A DNA stretch of 64,000 nucleotides, from assembly GCA_022787565.1 (NCBI GenBank), contig JALFVN010000040.1, forward strand, positions 1 through 64,000, written 5' to 3'. This stretch comes from Clostridiales bacterium. GTDB taxonomy: Bacteria; Bacillota; Clostridia; Oscillospirales; Oscillospiraceae. How positions within the stretch are numbered: the stretch's first letter is position 1; each line of letters starts with the position of its first letter. Positions 32,943 through 41,462 of this stretch are shown piece after piece. A program made the position numbers and the translations under genes. The notes beneath the pieces were generated by a model that searched no databases, had not been told where the DNA came from, and saw only the letters and a program-made list of their open reading frames with translations.

Positions 32943-34132
32943 CAAAGCTAAACTGGGAAGCGGTTCTGGATCAGATCGATGATGAATTTATCCGGGAGGC
33001 TGCGGAAAACGATGGACGAAGGGTCTCTGCCCACCCAGACGGAAAGGAGACTTTGAAAATGAATACATCCCGTGCGCGCAGGGGATCAAGGCGCTTCGTG
33101 ACCCTTGCCGCGGCCGTCGCGCTGCTGCTGGCCCTCGGGGTGACGGCCTATGCCATCAGCAGCATCCACCAGCGCCGTCAGGCGGAGCTGAAGGAGAGTC
33201 TCAGCATAGAAGAAAATCAGGTAGAGAGCTATGTGGAATATGACACTGGCGCAGGGGAGAATGCGGCGGGGATTGCGCTGCTGTCCGCTGTTGCTGACGG
33301 TGAATTTCAAAAGGTATATGTAAACATTTCCCCCGTCAGCCGGGAGGACGTGAGCGCCTGCGCGGGAACAGAAAAATTTGTGTATTCCATTGACGGGGGG
33401 AATACCTTCAGCGCAGCCGAGCCTTATGTGCCGGAGGAAGAATGGCTCAAGTTGGGTGAAAGCAATTTGGTCACGGCGTATGACCCGGATGCCGGCGGGG
33501 AGATACAATATGTGGATCCGGCAGAGGTATCCAGACTGATGCTGGAACATGCCTATGACGAGGAGACGCAGACACTTACCCTCCAATGCAATATCCTGCG
33601 CAGCTCGATGGACTGCACAAAGCCAGTGGAACTGAGGATCTGGGGCATTACGGTGACGCCTCTGAAGAGCGGCGGCACAGACGTCAGCCTTGACCACGAT
33701 TACGGCAGTGTGAGCTTCTATCCCACCGGACTGGAGGTCAGGGAACTGATGCTGGATACGCCGGTGGTCTTTGAAAACAGCGAGACCGGCGAATGCGGCA
33801 CCATCGAGGGGTTGATCGTCTATCCCGCGGGGCTTACCTGGCTTATTGCGCATCCTGACGCGGAAAACGTGCACCGCAGTGACTGGACGGAGGAGGAAAG
33901 GGCGGAATACCGGCCTTTGCAGGTAAGCTGGCTCAACAGCATAGAGGAAGCGCTCAGCGGTGCAAAGCTGAATTTCACCGACGGAACGAGCTTTGCTATT
34001 CCGGTCATTGTGCGTATGCCCTTTGAGGACGGCTGGGCGAAAGGTATCTGTTTCTGGACGGGGACCATCAACATCTACGCCATTGAAAGCGTGGAGATCA
34101 TGGGGCAGACAGTGGGAATCAGGCAAGGATAA
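32939..34132 (+). CDS. Membrane-anchored partner (anti-sigma-like) of the first sigma factor
   Basis: A 397-residue protein with a short cytoplasmic N-terminus (about 50 residues), one membrane helix (about 53-72, TLAAAVALLLALGVTAYAI) and a large extracytoplasmic domain of beta character. The layout resembles DUF4179-type anti-sigma factors. Four-base overlap with the sigma gene supports that role. I do not recognise the outer domain; it may sense an envelope signal. Confidence 0.65.
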   Translation: MTKLNWEAVLDQIDDEFIREAAENDGRRVSAHPDGKETLKMNTSRARRGSRRFVTLAAAVALLLALGVTAYAISSIHQRRQAELKESLSIEENQVESYVEYDTGAGENAAGIALLSAVADGEFQKVYVNISPVSREDVSACAGTEKFVYSIDGGNTFSAAEPYVPEEEWLKLGESNLVTAYDPDAGGEIQYVDPAEVSRLMLEHAYDEETQTLTLQCNILRSSMDCTKPVELRIWGITVTPLKSGGTDVSLDHDYGSVSFYPTGLEVRELMLDTPVVFENSETGECGTIEGLIVYPAGLTWLIAHPDAENVHRSDWTEEERAEYRPLQVSWLNSIEEALSGAKLNFTDGTSFAIPVIVRMPFEDGWAKGICFWTGTINIYAIESVEIMGQTVGIRQG

Positions 34133-34145
34133 TGCTATCCTATAA

Positions 34146-34179
34146 GGGCCGATGGAGACATCGGCCCGAAATTTTTTCG
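34146..34179 (+). terminator. Terminator between the sigma pairs
   Basis: GGGCCGAT pairs with ATCGGCCC around GGAGAC, followed by GAAATTTTTT. Confidence 0.85.
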
Positions 34180-34190
34180 TTTTTCCTGCA

Positions 34191-34221
34191 ACTTTTTTGA
34201 AAAACCCGTGTTATTAGAGTG
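34191..34221 (+). promoter_or_regulatory. Candidate ECF-type promoter of the second sigma operon
   Basis: A -35-like ACTTTTTTGAAAAA is followed by CCGTGTTATTAGAGTG. A GAAA-rich upstream box with a CGT-type -10 region suits an autoregulated ECF sigma factor. Confidence 0.5.
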
Positions 34222-34261
34222 ACGGCCGTTAAGAAAGAGATCAGTATCGGAGGTGGCAGCC

Positions 34262-34816
34262 TTGACCGAAGGGAAGGCCCTGAAGGAACTGCAGCGGGGC
34301 TCGCAGCAGGCGCTGGCCTGGTTCATCGACAAATACGCGCCCTATGTCAGCACCATCATCTACAACATCATCGGCGGCGATATGAGCACCGCCGACATAG
34401 AAGAAGTGGCGTCGGACGTGTTTTTTGCCCTGTGGAACAACGCGGAAAAAGTCAGGTCTTCATCGGTAAAAGCCTATCTGGGCAGCATTGCCCGGAACAT
34501 GGCGAAAAACAAATACCGGGAGCGGGGAAATGCCCTGCCTTTGGACGAGGATATTCTGATTGTGGACCACATGACGCCGGAGACCCGGCTTGAGCAGAAG
34601 GAGCTGAACATGCGGGTAAGGCACGCGGTGCTGCTGATGGAATACCCGGACCGGGAGATTTTCCTGCGGTTTTACTATTATGGACAGCCCGTCAAAGATA
34701 TCGCGGCGCAGATGGAAATGAACGCGTCCACGGTGCGCTCCAGGCTGGCCCGGGGCCGGGAAAAGCTCAGGGCTGAGCTGACGGCTGATCTGAACACGGA
34801 AGGAGGCAGCTTATAA
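34262..34816 (+). CDS. ECF-type sigma factor (second pair)
   Basis: A 184-residue sigma factor. Region 2 includes LQRGSQQALAWFIDKYAPYV and IEEVASDVFFALWNNAEKVR; region 4 includes IFLRFYYYGQPVKDIAAQME followed by MNASTVRSRLARGREKLR. The TTG at 34262 has GGAGG eight bases upstream; a GTG three codons earlier overlaps that site. The stop shares a base with the ATG of the next gene. The residues fit the SigV/SigW-like group. Confidence 0.88.
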   Translation: MTEGKALKELQRGSQQALAWFIDKYAPYVSTIIYNIIGGDMSTADIEEVASDVFFALWNNAEKVRSSSVKAYLGSIARNMAKNKYRERGNALPLDEDILIVDHMTPETRLEQKELNMRVRHAVLLMEYPDREIFLRFYYYGQPVKDIAAQMEMNASTVRSRLARGREKLRAELTADLNTEGGSL

Positions 34817-35673
34817 TGGAATACAGAATTGTTGACCTGCTGGACTGCATACAGGACAGCGACGTCCCTATCCGGACGGAAAACCATGCCTCCGCGACGA
34901 AGATCAAGGAGCTGACAATGGAAAAAATAAACACAGAAAACAGGAAGAATAAACGCCCTGTCCGCAAAACGGCGCGGGTGGCGCTGATTGCGGCGGTTTT
35001 CGTACTGCTGCTGTCCGCGACGGCCTATGCCACAGGCTTTGCACAGTCCGTCATAGGAAGTTTATCAGGCTGGTTTGCGACGCCCGACGCGGAGAGAGAC
35101 GCAAAATATGAACAGGCAGGTGAGTTGTCCAATAAGGAACCGATAACGGAAGATCTGTCGGAACTGGCGGGCAGCGCCATAACCCTTGAGGAATCCTATT
35201 ATGACGGGGAAGATTTAATTATCGCGTACTCACTGGACGCGATAAAATACTCGCTGGAGATCGGCTTCGGCCCCGGGGATGAGAACTTCGATAAGCTGTG
35301 GAAACTCAGCGACGATTTGGACATCCTTTGGGATTATGGATTCAGCGAGGAGGAAATCAACCGGATAAAAGCCGACTATGAGGAAAACGGAAAAGTAGGC
35401 TTTATCGTCAGAAAGATCGGCTTGGGGGATCACATCACTATGGCTGACGGCACCGATTTGGGGCCATTTACCGGAGTAGAGAAAGACGGCAAGGTGGTTC
35501 TCGAGAGCCAAAACGGCTTGCCTGAGGCGGCAAAAGGACTTGAGCAGCTTGATCTTGTGATTAAGGTCAAAAGCTTTGTCAGTTACTACTATTTTGAAGG
35601 TGACGATATTTATCAGTATTCGTTCACAGATAAGAGCGAGAATGTCTGCTTCACAATAGAAAACTGCAAGTGA
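34816..35673 (+). CDS. Membrane-anchored partner (DUF4179-like) of the second sigma factor
   Basis: A 285-residue protein. About 50 cytoplasmic residues (MEYRIVDLLDCIQDSDVPI) are followed by a single membrane helix (about 53-72, VALIAAVFVLLLSATAYATG) and an extracytoplasmic domain of about 210 residues. The TAATG overlap with the sigma gene and the topology fit an anti-sigma factor of the DUF4179 type. How the outer domain senses its signal is unknown. Confidence 0.68.
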   Translation: MEYRIVDLLDCIQDSDVPIRTENHASATKIKELTMEKINTENRKNKRPVRKTARVALIAAVFVLLLSATAYATGFAQSVIGSLSGWFATPDAERDAKYEQAGELSNKEPITEDLSELAGSAITLEESYYDGEDLIIAYSLDAIKYSLEIGFGPGDENFDKLWKLSDDLDILWDYGFSEEEINRIKADYEENGKVGFIVRKIGLGDHITMADGTDLGPFTGVEKDGKVVLESQNGLPEAAKGLEQLDLVIKVKSFVSYYYFEGDDIYQYSFTDKSENVCFTIENCK

Positions 35674-35734
35674 AAATGACCGTGCATTGTGCGGGCGACC
35701 GAATACCAGTTCACTTTTCTTTCCTCCGCCTCCT

Positions 35735-35828
35735 GTCATTCTGAGGCGCATCGCGCCGAAGAATCCCGTGAACAGAAGACACAGTGTAACCTTACGGGAT
35801 CCTTCGTCGGTTCCCTCCTCAGGATGAC
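35735..35828. repeat. Palindromic dispersed repeat (family A)
   Basis: A 94-bp relative of the repeat at 2014-2153. The ends are GTCATTCTGAGG and CCTCAGGATGAC, with GAAGAATCCCGTGAACAG and TTACGGGATCCTTCGTC as inner arms. It lies in the 250-bp gap after the second sigma operon. Confidence 0.7.
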
Positions 35829-35890
35829 AGCAAGACCCGCCGCGTCACATGGGCCGCCCGCTTTCCTGAGCTGAAATGTTCCGAAAAATT

Positions 35891-35924
35891 TGAGCCTGCA
35901 TCAAAACGATGCAGGCTCATTTTT
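35891..35924. terminator. Bidirectional terminator
   Basis: TGAGCCTGCATC pairs with GATGCAGGCTCA with T-runs on both sides. It serves the ECF transporter gene on the minus strand. Confidence 0.8.
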
Positions 35925-35929
35925 GCGCG

Positions 35930-36451
35930 TTACGCGGGCTTGGCAAGTATTTTTGCCATGACCTTATACAAGGGACGGTACAGTGTCAGGGTGAACACGA
36001 AATTCCCGGCGCAGTGGACCAGGTCAAAGGTGATGCCGCTGACCCAGTAGGACAGGGCCATGGCCCAGCCGCCGATAAAGAGGTAGGGGATGGAGCAGAG
36101 CGCCCCGAAGCAGAGGCCGAAGACCCCGGCCACCACCGCCCAGATCAGGGCGGAATCGTTTTTGCGCAGCAGCACGGCAGCAATGGCCAGAATGGGCCAG
36201 AGATACCAGTAGCAAAACCACCACATCCCAAAGCCGAACACCAGACCCTCCAGCATGATGTACACCGCCACGGAGTACATCACCCGCCAGCCGAAAAATA
36301 CGGCGGTCAGGATGATGAGCAGGGAATTCATGTTCACATTGGGCAGAGCTGCCAGCGCTATCTTCAGGGCGAAGATCAGCGCCCCCATCAGGGCGAGGAC
36401 ACTGATCTCCTTTGCGCTCAGCTTACCAGCCGACGGTGAGGGTGATCTCAT
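35930..36451 (-). CDS. ECF transporter S component, probably cobalamin-related
   Basis: A 173-residue protein with about five hydrophobic helices, starting KLSAKEISVLALMGALIFAL, with LPNVNMNSLLIILTAVFFGW. This is the usual layout of ECF substrate-binding subunits. The start at 36451 (behind GGGGAG) overlaps the upstream DUF4430 gene by 29 bp. Both lie downstream of a cobalamin riboswitch, so corrinoid or a related compound is the likely substrate. The assignment rests on that control, not on substrate-site residues. Confidence 0.75.
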   Translation of the reverse strand: MRSPSPSAGKLSAKEISVLALMGALIFALKIALAALPNVNMNSLLIILTAVFFGWRVMYSVAVYIMLEGLVFGFGMWWFCYWYLWPILAIAAVLLRKNDSALIWAVVAGVFGLCFGALCSIPYLFIGGWAMALSYWVSGITFDLVHCAGNFVFTLTLYRPLYKVMAKILAKPA

Positions 36452-36818
36452 ACTGCTCCCCATCGGCGATGGGGGTATCGTCCACGCCGGTCATCAGCAT
36501 TTCGCCGCCCTTGGTGAAGCACCACCACTGCTGCTGCTCGCTGTCGGCAGTTTCACCGTCAACAACGGTGACAAACAGGCCGTATTCGCTCTCGTCGCCC
36601 TGGACCAGGCCCTCCTGCTCCAGCGCACCCCGCAGGAACTCCGCATCGGTGCTGATGGTGAAGTCCTTCTGTGTTCCGTCGCCGTGGATGACCTGAACGG
36701 TGATGGTCTTGTCTCCCGCCGCTCCGGCGGGCTTCAGGCACACAGTGGCGACGATGGCTGCCGCGACCAATACAAGCAGGACGGCCACAGCAATGATTTT
36801 TTTCTTGTTTGCGGACAT
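36423..36818 (-). CDS. DUF4430-type surface protein under B12 control
   Basis: A 131-residue exported protein: a membrane anchor/signal (KKIIAVAVLLVLVAAAIVAT, residues 5-24) and then a DUF4430 domain of about 95 residues with DKTITVQVIHGDGTQKDF and QQQWWCFTKGGEMLMTGVDD. DUF4430 resembles the C-terminal domain of transcobalamin. Placed first behind a cobalamin riboswitch and overlapping an ECF S component, it is a plausible extracellular corrinoid-binding helper. Confidence 0.8.
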   Translation of the reverse strand: MSANKKKIIAVAVLLVLVAAAIVATVCLKPAGAAGDKTITVQVIHGDGTQKDFTISTDAEFLRGALEQEGLVQGDESEYGLFVTVVDGETADSEQQQWWCFTKGGEMLMTGVDDTPIADGEQYEITLTVGW

Positions 36819-36857
36819 AAAAAATCCTCTCCTTTCTTTTTTACCGGAAACCGTACA

Positions 36858-36893
36858 AAGAAAAAGAGAGAAGGGCGCAGAAAGCCTGCGCAC
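36858..36893 (-). terminator. Riboswitch-linked terminator
   Basis: GCGCAG pairs with CTGCGC and is followed on the minus strand by CCTTCTCTCTTTTTCTTT. It lies between the cobalamin aptamer and DUF4430. Confidence 0.7.
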
Positions 36894-36931
36894 GCCTACA
36901 ATTTGACCGGGTGACGCGGTTCTTTGTACGA

Positions 36932-37067
36932 CACAGCGGGTTTTTCCGCTGCACGGGCAGGTTTTCTGACTTCGGGGGTGTTTACGTTTCATAAACGCCC
37001 CGCCTCACAGTGACGGCCTCGCGTGGGATTCACACCCACATTCCCCTGTAAACTGTCTCGATGGACA
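36932..37067 (-). promoter_or_regulatory. Cobalamin riboswitch
   Basis: On the minus strand the core is GGGAATGTGGGTGTGAATCC, then GGCCGTCACTGTGAGGCGGGG and the B12 box AGTCAGAAAACCTGCCCG. These are the conserved parts of the adenosylcobalamin-type aptamer. The predicted effect is to switch off DUF4430 and the ECF S component when cobalamin is plentiful. Confidence 0.93.
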
Positions 37068-37130
37068 GATCCCGATCCGTTGCTTGCGCAGAGAGTATAC
37101 CACGCCGGCCCCGGCTTTTCAAGAAAAACC

Positions 37131-37164
37131 AAAAAACATTTGGGCAGCCACAAGGCTGCCCAAA
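37131..37164 (-). terminator. Terminator of the lgt-like operon
   Basis: TTTGGGCAGCC pairs with GGCTGCCCAAA and is followed on the minus strand by TGTTTTTTGG. Confidence 0.8.
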
Positions 37165-37178
37165 TCTGATTTAACATT

Positions 37179-38183
37179 TTATGCTTTTTCGTAGATATCC
37201 GCGCAGACGCTGCGGTACATGCGGTTGACGATGAAGGCCATCAGGAACAAGGTCACCGACATGGCACTGTAGCAGAACAAATACAGGTTTCCGAAGCGCT
37301 GGACCAGATACTCAAAAACGCCGGTTCCCGCCACGGTCAGGAAGAAACACACCCACATGACCCAATGCCGGGGCTGCAGACCGTTGGCTTTCACGGAGCG
37401 AACACTGTAGAGGATAAATACACCCAGGATGATCAGCGCACAGAGGATCTGGGTCAAGCTGATAAAACCGTTGAAGGGCAGAAAGCTGGAGTCGTAGCGG
37501 GTGCTGTCCAGAACCACCTCCACCGCATCGTAATACACCAGGAACATCAGTCCTACATGGCCGTCTCTGGGGTAATCGTTTTTCATGGGATAGCGGCGGC
37601 GGCGGTAGAAGAAGCGCAGCAGGATCCACAGCAGGATAAGCATAACCAAGAACTGGATGAAGAAAGTAGCGAAGCGGTATTCCGTGCCGCCGTTGGCGGT
37701 GGGAATGCCGGAGGCCAGGGGCAGATGCTGAAGCAGCGGGTTAGTTACCACGATCTTGCTCCGGCAGGAGGTGTTGAACAGGGCGCTGAGCCGGATGAAG
37801 GCGATGCAGAGCGCAGCGCCGGGGGCCAGACAGTCAAACAGACGGCCCAGATTCTGGGTAAAGCCCAGGAGCCGGACCACCAGCGCGGCAAGCACGGCGC
37901 CGAGCAGAGCGCCATGGAGGCAATAATCCCCCTGGGAATAGTCGGTCATGGCGCGCCAGAAGCCGGCGTACTGCTCCATATGGCAGTACCAGTGGACGGC
38001 CCGGGCAAGGATCACAGAGAAAAAGATGGCAAGGGGCAAAAACAGCCAGAGGGCAGAGCCCCGTCCGCCGTGGGAGGTGTACAGCGCGTAGCTCAGGGCA
38101 AAGCTTGCCGCGATGCCGAAGAAGATGACGACGGAGCTCCAGTACACGATGATGTTCCCTATACAGACGGCTATCTGATTCAT
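37179..38183 (-). CDS. Divergent prolipoprotein diacylglyceryl transferase-like protein
   Basis: A 334-residue membrane protein with about eight helices. The segment CLHGALLGAVLA, then LAPGAALCIAFIRLSALFN, aligns with the HGG and GR-x2-N parts of Lgt, which lipidates the cysteine of prolipoproteins. Several glycines of the Lgt signature are replaced here, so the activity may differ. The start overlaps the upstream glycosidase gene by 4 bp. It could modify a dedicated partner rather than general lipoproteins. Confidence 0.65.
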   Translation of the reverse strand: MNQIAVCIGNIIVYWSSVVIFFGIAASFALSYALYTSHGGRGSALWLFLPLAIFFSVILARAVHWYCHMEQYAGFWRAMTDYSQGDYCLHGALLGAVLAALVVRLLGFTQNLGRLFDCLAPGAALCIAFIRLSALFNTSCRSKIVVTNPLLQHLPLASGIPTANGGTEYRFATFFIQFLVMLILLWILLRFFYRRRRYPMKNDYPRDGHVGLMFLVYYDAVEVVLDSTRYDSSFLPFNGFISLTQILCALIILGVFILYSVRSVKANGLQPRHWVMWVCFFLTVAGTGVFEYLVQRFGNLYLFCYSAMSVTLFLMAFIVNRMYRSVCADIYEKA

Positions 38184-39604
38184 GAGGACGCCTCCTCTCC
38201 CGGCAGAGCCGTTGCAAAGTAGATAATATCGGTCATCAGGCGTTCGTTGCCCCAGTCGGGACGGTTGACGGTTTTGCCCTGCATGACGATGGTGGCGGTC
38301 TGCCCGCCGTCCAGGGCGTAGGCGTTGACCACGCCCTTGCTGTAGATGTATTCTGCTGCCACGTTCATGGGAACACGGCGCTGATATGCGCCCTCTTCGT
38401 TAATGGACATCAGAAGGTAGTGCAGCTTGTCCACCTGACCGATGGCTGCGCGGGAATACTGGGTATCGATCTCACCGACCAGATAGCTGTCGGTGGTTTT
38501 CAGCTGGCCGTTTTCCACCAGGATGGGCCCGAAGGATACGGAGAAGGTGATGTCGTTATCCGCAACCAGTTTTTTCACGGACTCCTCGTCCGTAAGCTCT
38601 CCCGCGTGGGTAAAGAGCATGTCCCCGGAGGCGGTGAAGAAGCAGGTCTCCAGCGTCTTGGGATTGAAGCGGTAAAGCTGGCGCTGGTAGACGGTGATGC
38701 CAAAGGGCCGGTGACCGTAAAAGTCGCCGTTGATGGCGATGACCGCGTTGGCGTTTTCGGCCATTTGGGTGGGGTACATCTGTACGCTGGAGCCATAGGT
38801 GTTGTCGGCCAGCGCACGGCGAAGCTGGGAGCCGTGGGCGATCTTTACCTCGGAGAAGGTACAGGCCGAGTTGTTGATGGCCTCTTTCCAGGCGATGACA
38901 AGGATGGTCTCGTCATAGTAATACTGGATCTCCGTGCCCTCCATCAGCACAATGTCCGGGTTCCAGACCAGGGTCTGGCCGTCCAGAAGCTCCGCGGCGG
39001 AGTCCACAATGGACTGGACCACCATGGGGTCGGTGGTGGAGCCGAACTTTGTGGGATCGGGCTTGGGCGCCACAAGGTCGCTTTCGGGGATGGTATAGAT
39101 CTTCTTGATATAGGCCACGTTTTCCAGCGCGTCGCTGGCGGCGTTGTTCATAAACACATCCAGCTTGCCCACCAGGTCAAGACGGTTCTCCGTGGAGCTG
39201 GCGGTGGCTGTGCCGGTGCCGGGATGGATATTCACCAGAGCCCAGGTCAGGGCGAAAAGGGAGATAAGGATCAGAATAAGGCAGCCGAAGGAGAAAGCGG
39301 GACGGGCAGCCCGTACAGGCGCTGCCTCCCGGACCGGCTGAGAGGAAGTGCGGGAGACAGGCGGCGTCTTGCGTACCGCCTCCCGTTCCCTGGGTTTTTC
39401 CGGCAGGGAAGGGCGCTCTCTGGTCTGCTCCGGGTGGGATCCGCTCCTGTTCTCCCGGTGGGGACTGCTCTCCGGCGCGGCAGGGGCGTTTTCCGCTTTG
39501 CGCTGAGGGGAAGGGCTGGCCGCAGCCTTGGCCTCCTGCTCCAGCTGCTCTGAAAATTCCCGGAGTATGGCGTCGATATCCGCATCGCTGATTCTGTTGC
39601 TCAT
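38180..39604 (-). CDS. Phosphodiester glycosidase-family (NAGPA-like) membrane protein
   Basis: A 474-residue protein. About 105 cytoplasmic residues rich in P, R, E and S are followed by one membrane helix (about 106-128, FGCLILILISLFALTWALVN) and an outer NAGPA domain. Domain motifs are AVIAINGDFYGHRPFGITVY and VVNAYALDGGQTATIVMQGK. Family members cleave sugar-phosphodiester bonds, for example in wall polymers. GAAAGGAGGCG precedes the ATG. It overlaps the lgt-like gene and follows the serine hydrolase by 14 bp, suggesting a cell-envelope operon. Confidence 0.85.
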   Translation of the reverse strand: MSNRISDADIDAILREFSEQLEQEAKAAASPSPQRKAENAPAAPESSPHRENRSGSHPEQTRERPSLPEKPREREAVRKTPPVSRTSSQPVREAAPVRAARPAFSFGCLILILISLFALTWALVNIHPGTGTATASSTENRLDLVGKLDVFMNNAASDALENVAYIKKIYTIPESDLVAPKPDPTKFGSTTDPMVVQSIVDSAAELLDGQTLVWNPDIVLMEGTEIQYYYDETILVIAWKEAINNSACTFSEVKIAHGSQLRRALADNTYGSSVQMYPTQMAENANAVIAINGDFYGHRPFGITVYQRQLYRFNPKTLETCFFTASGDMLFTHAGELTDEESVKKLVADNDITFSVSFGPILVENGQLKTTDSYLVGEIDTQYSRAAIGQVDKLHYLLMSINEEGAYQRRVPMNVAAEYIYSKGVVNAYALDGGQTATIVMQGKTVNRPDWGNERLMTDIIYFATALPGEEASS

Positions 39605-39618
39605 TGAGACGCCTCCTT

Positions 39619-41298
39619 TCAGTAGGCAGCTCCGCCGCAGAGGGCGTTGAGCATAAGGTTGTTGGTGACGATACGCCAGCCGTCGGTGGTGTAGCTCAGC
39701 TCCAGCGCAAGACCGGTGGTGGTGTAGTAATCCTCCACATGGGCCAGCAGAGAGGATACCGCGTTGGCGTAGGCCGTCTCCGTCACGCTGGGCAAGTAGT
39801 TGTTGTTCTCGTCGTAAAGCTCGTTTTTCGGGAGCGCCTGGACCAACTGGGCCAGCGCGGTGTCGGCGGCGGTTTTCAGATCGGCCTTCAGGGCGTTCAC
39901 GTCCAGATGGGTCAGCAGAACCTGTTGTCTGGCGCTGAGACCGTTTTTGACGCAGTCGCCGTAGAGCTTATAGGAAAAGCTCTGCCGCAGGGCCTGATAG
40001 ATCTGCTGCCCGGCCTCCGTGCCCGGCACATTCTCAAGACCCAGGCTGGTATAATCGCTGAGACAGGCGTAGGCCGCCGGATAATCGCCGGTGATGACCG
40101 AATCGAAAAATTCCGTCACCGTTTCCTGGGGATCTCCGGCGGGCGCTGTTACCACAGTGCCCAGACCGGGCGCGAAAACGGCAAGAATCATTGCCAGGGC
40201 GCTGAAAATCAGGGCGGCAAGGGCCCAGGAGAGCCGGAGCTTTCCCCGTTTCGCGCAGCGCAGGATGGGAATGAGCAGCAAGGCCGCAAGCGCGATGATC
40301 AGTGCAGAAAGAATGAGCATACCGCCAACGCTTCCTTTGTCGGAAAGAATGATGGAATTGGGGCCGTCGGCACTGCCGATAACGGCTGTGGAGAAATCAG
40401 AACTTACGTCCGGGCTTTCTCTTGCAGCGGTGTTTTCCAGATTCTGAATTGCCGCTTCCTCGGCCAGACGGGCCTCCTCTTCACGGCGCAGAGCCGTCTG
40501 ATACTGGGTATAATCGCACATCAGGGTGCAGAAATCGGCCAGCATGTCGTAGGGCTTGGGCACGCCGAAGGTGAACATAACGATCAGGATCGGGTCGTCC
40601 GTATAGCAGATGGCGCAGTCGTTCAGATACAGTCCGCCGTCTTCTACCAGATAGCCGTATTTATGGGCGATATCGAAGGCCTGTTCGTGATAGTTGAAGT
40701 AGTTTTCAGGCTCGGCCTTGCGCATGGTTTCCACGATCCGTGGGAAGCGCTCGGGGTTATCGTACAGGGTCTTGAGACAGTGGATGATCTGCCGGCTGGT
40801 AAAATAGTTGTTCTTCCAGTACATTTCGTCCACGGTCTCCGGGTCTTCGCCCATGTAGGGACAGATCAGTTCCCGGTATGTACGGTAGCTGCCGGTTTTT
40901 TTCCACAGATATTCTGCCATCTGGTTGTCCGAATTGACGATGGACCATTCCATCAAATTGGAATAGGCAATACCGTATATCTTGGTATCCCAGTCCATTT
41001 CCCCGTTGGCGACTTTCTCGGCATACAGCATGTTCAGCGGGACCTTGAACATGCTGGCGGCAATCACATATTTGTCGCCGTCGTAGTAGTGTTCTTCGCC
41101 GGTGACTGTATTATAGTAACCGAAAGTGACAAAGCCTGAGCCCAGGCCGTGCTCCTCAAAGAAGCCGTCCACCACTTCGTCCCAGGTTTTGTCCCTGAAC
41201 CGTTCATCGTCTGTGCCTTCCGCACAGGCGGCGGGGAACAGACTCAGCAAAATACAGAGCGCCGCCCCCAGGCAGAGCAGTTTTTTCATTATTTTCAT
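39619..41298 (-). CDS. Exported class A beta-lactamase-like serine hydrolase with extra domains
   Basis: A 559-residue protein with a signal peptide (KKLLCLGAALCILLSLFPAA). A penicillin-recognising fold covers about 30-260, with SxxK in IAASMFKVPLNM and SDN in SIVNSDNQMAEYL. Two membrane helices lie near 320-400 (GGMLILSALIIALAALLLIP and LSWALAALIFSALAMILAVF), with a second outer domain of about 150 residues at the C-terminus. The layout does not suit a soluble resistance enzyme. It is the first gene of a likely envelope operon with the glycosidase and lgt-like genes. Confidence 0.75.
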   Translation of the reverse strand: MKIMKKLLCLGAALCILLSLFPAACAEGTDDERFRDKTWDEVVDGFFEEHGLGSGFVTFGYYNTVTGEEHYYDGDKYVIAASMFKVPLNMLYAEKVANGEMDWDTKIYGIAYSNLMEWSIVNSDNQMAEYLWKKTGSYRTYRELICPYMGEDPETVDEMYWKNNYFTSRQIIHCLKTLYDNPERFPRIVETMRKAEPENYFNYHEQAFDIAHKYGYLVEDGGLYLNDCAICYTDDPILIVMFTFGVPKPYDMLADFCTLMCDYTQYQTALRREEEARLAEEAAIQNLENTAARESPDVSSDFSTAVIGSADGPNSIILSDKGSVGGMLILSALIIALAALLLIPILRCAKRGKLRLSWALAALIFSALAMILAVFAPGLGTVVTAPAGDPQETVTEFFDSVITGDYPAAYACLSDYTSLGLENVPGTEAGQQIYQALRQSFSYKLYGDCVKNGLSARQQVLLTHLDVNALKADLKTAADTALAQLVQALPKNELYDENNNYLPSVTETAYANAVSSLLAHVEDYYTTTGLALELSYTTDGWRIVTNNLMLNALCGGAAY

Positions 41299-41462
41299 AT
41301 CATTTCCATCCCGAATAAAGGTAAACAAATTTATTTTATCATCCTTCCGCATATTTTCAAGAGAAAAATGAAAGAATAAGAAAAATTAAGCCGACAGCTT
41401 TCCTGCAAAATTTCTCCCGGATTGGGTATAACATAGTTGAAAGGATTCATGAGGAGGAAAAA

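Noticed and set aside
39619..41298. Beta-lactam resistance gene
   Set aside because: SxxK and SDN are present, but the two membrane helices and extra outer domain argue for a wall or signalling role.
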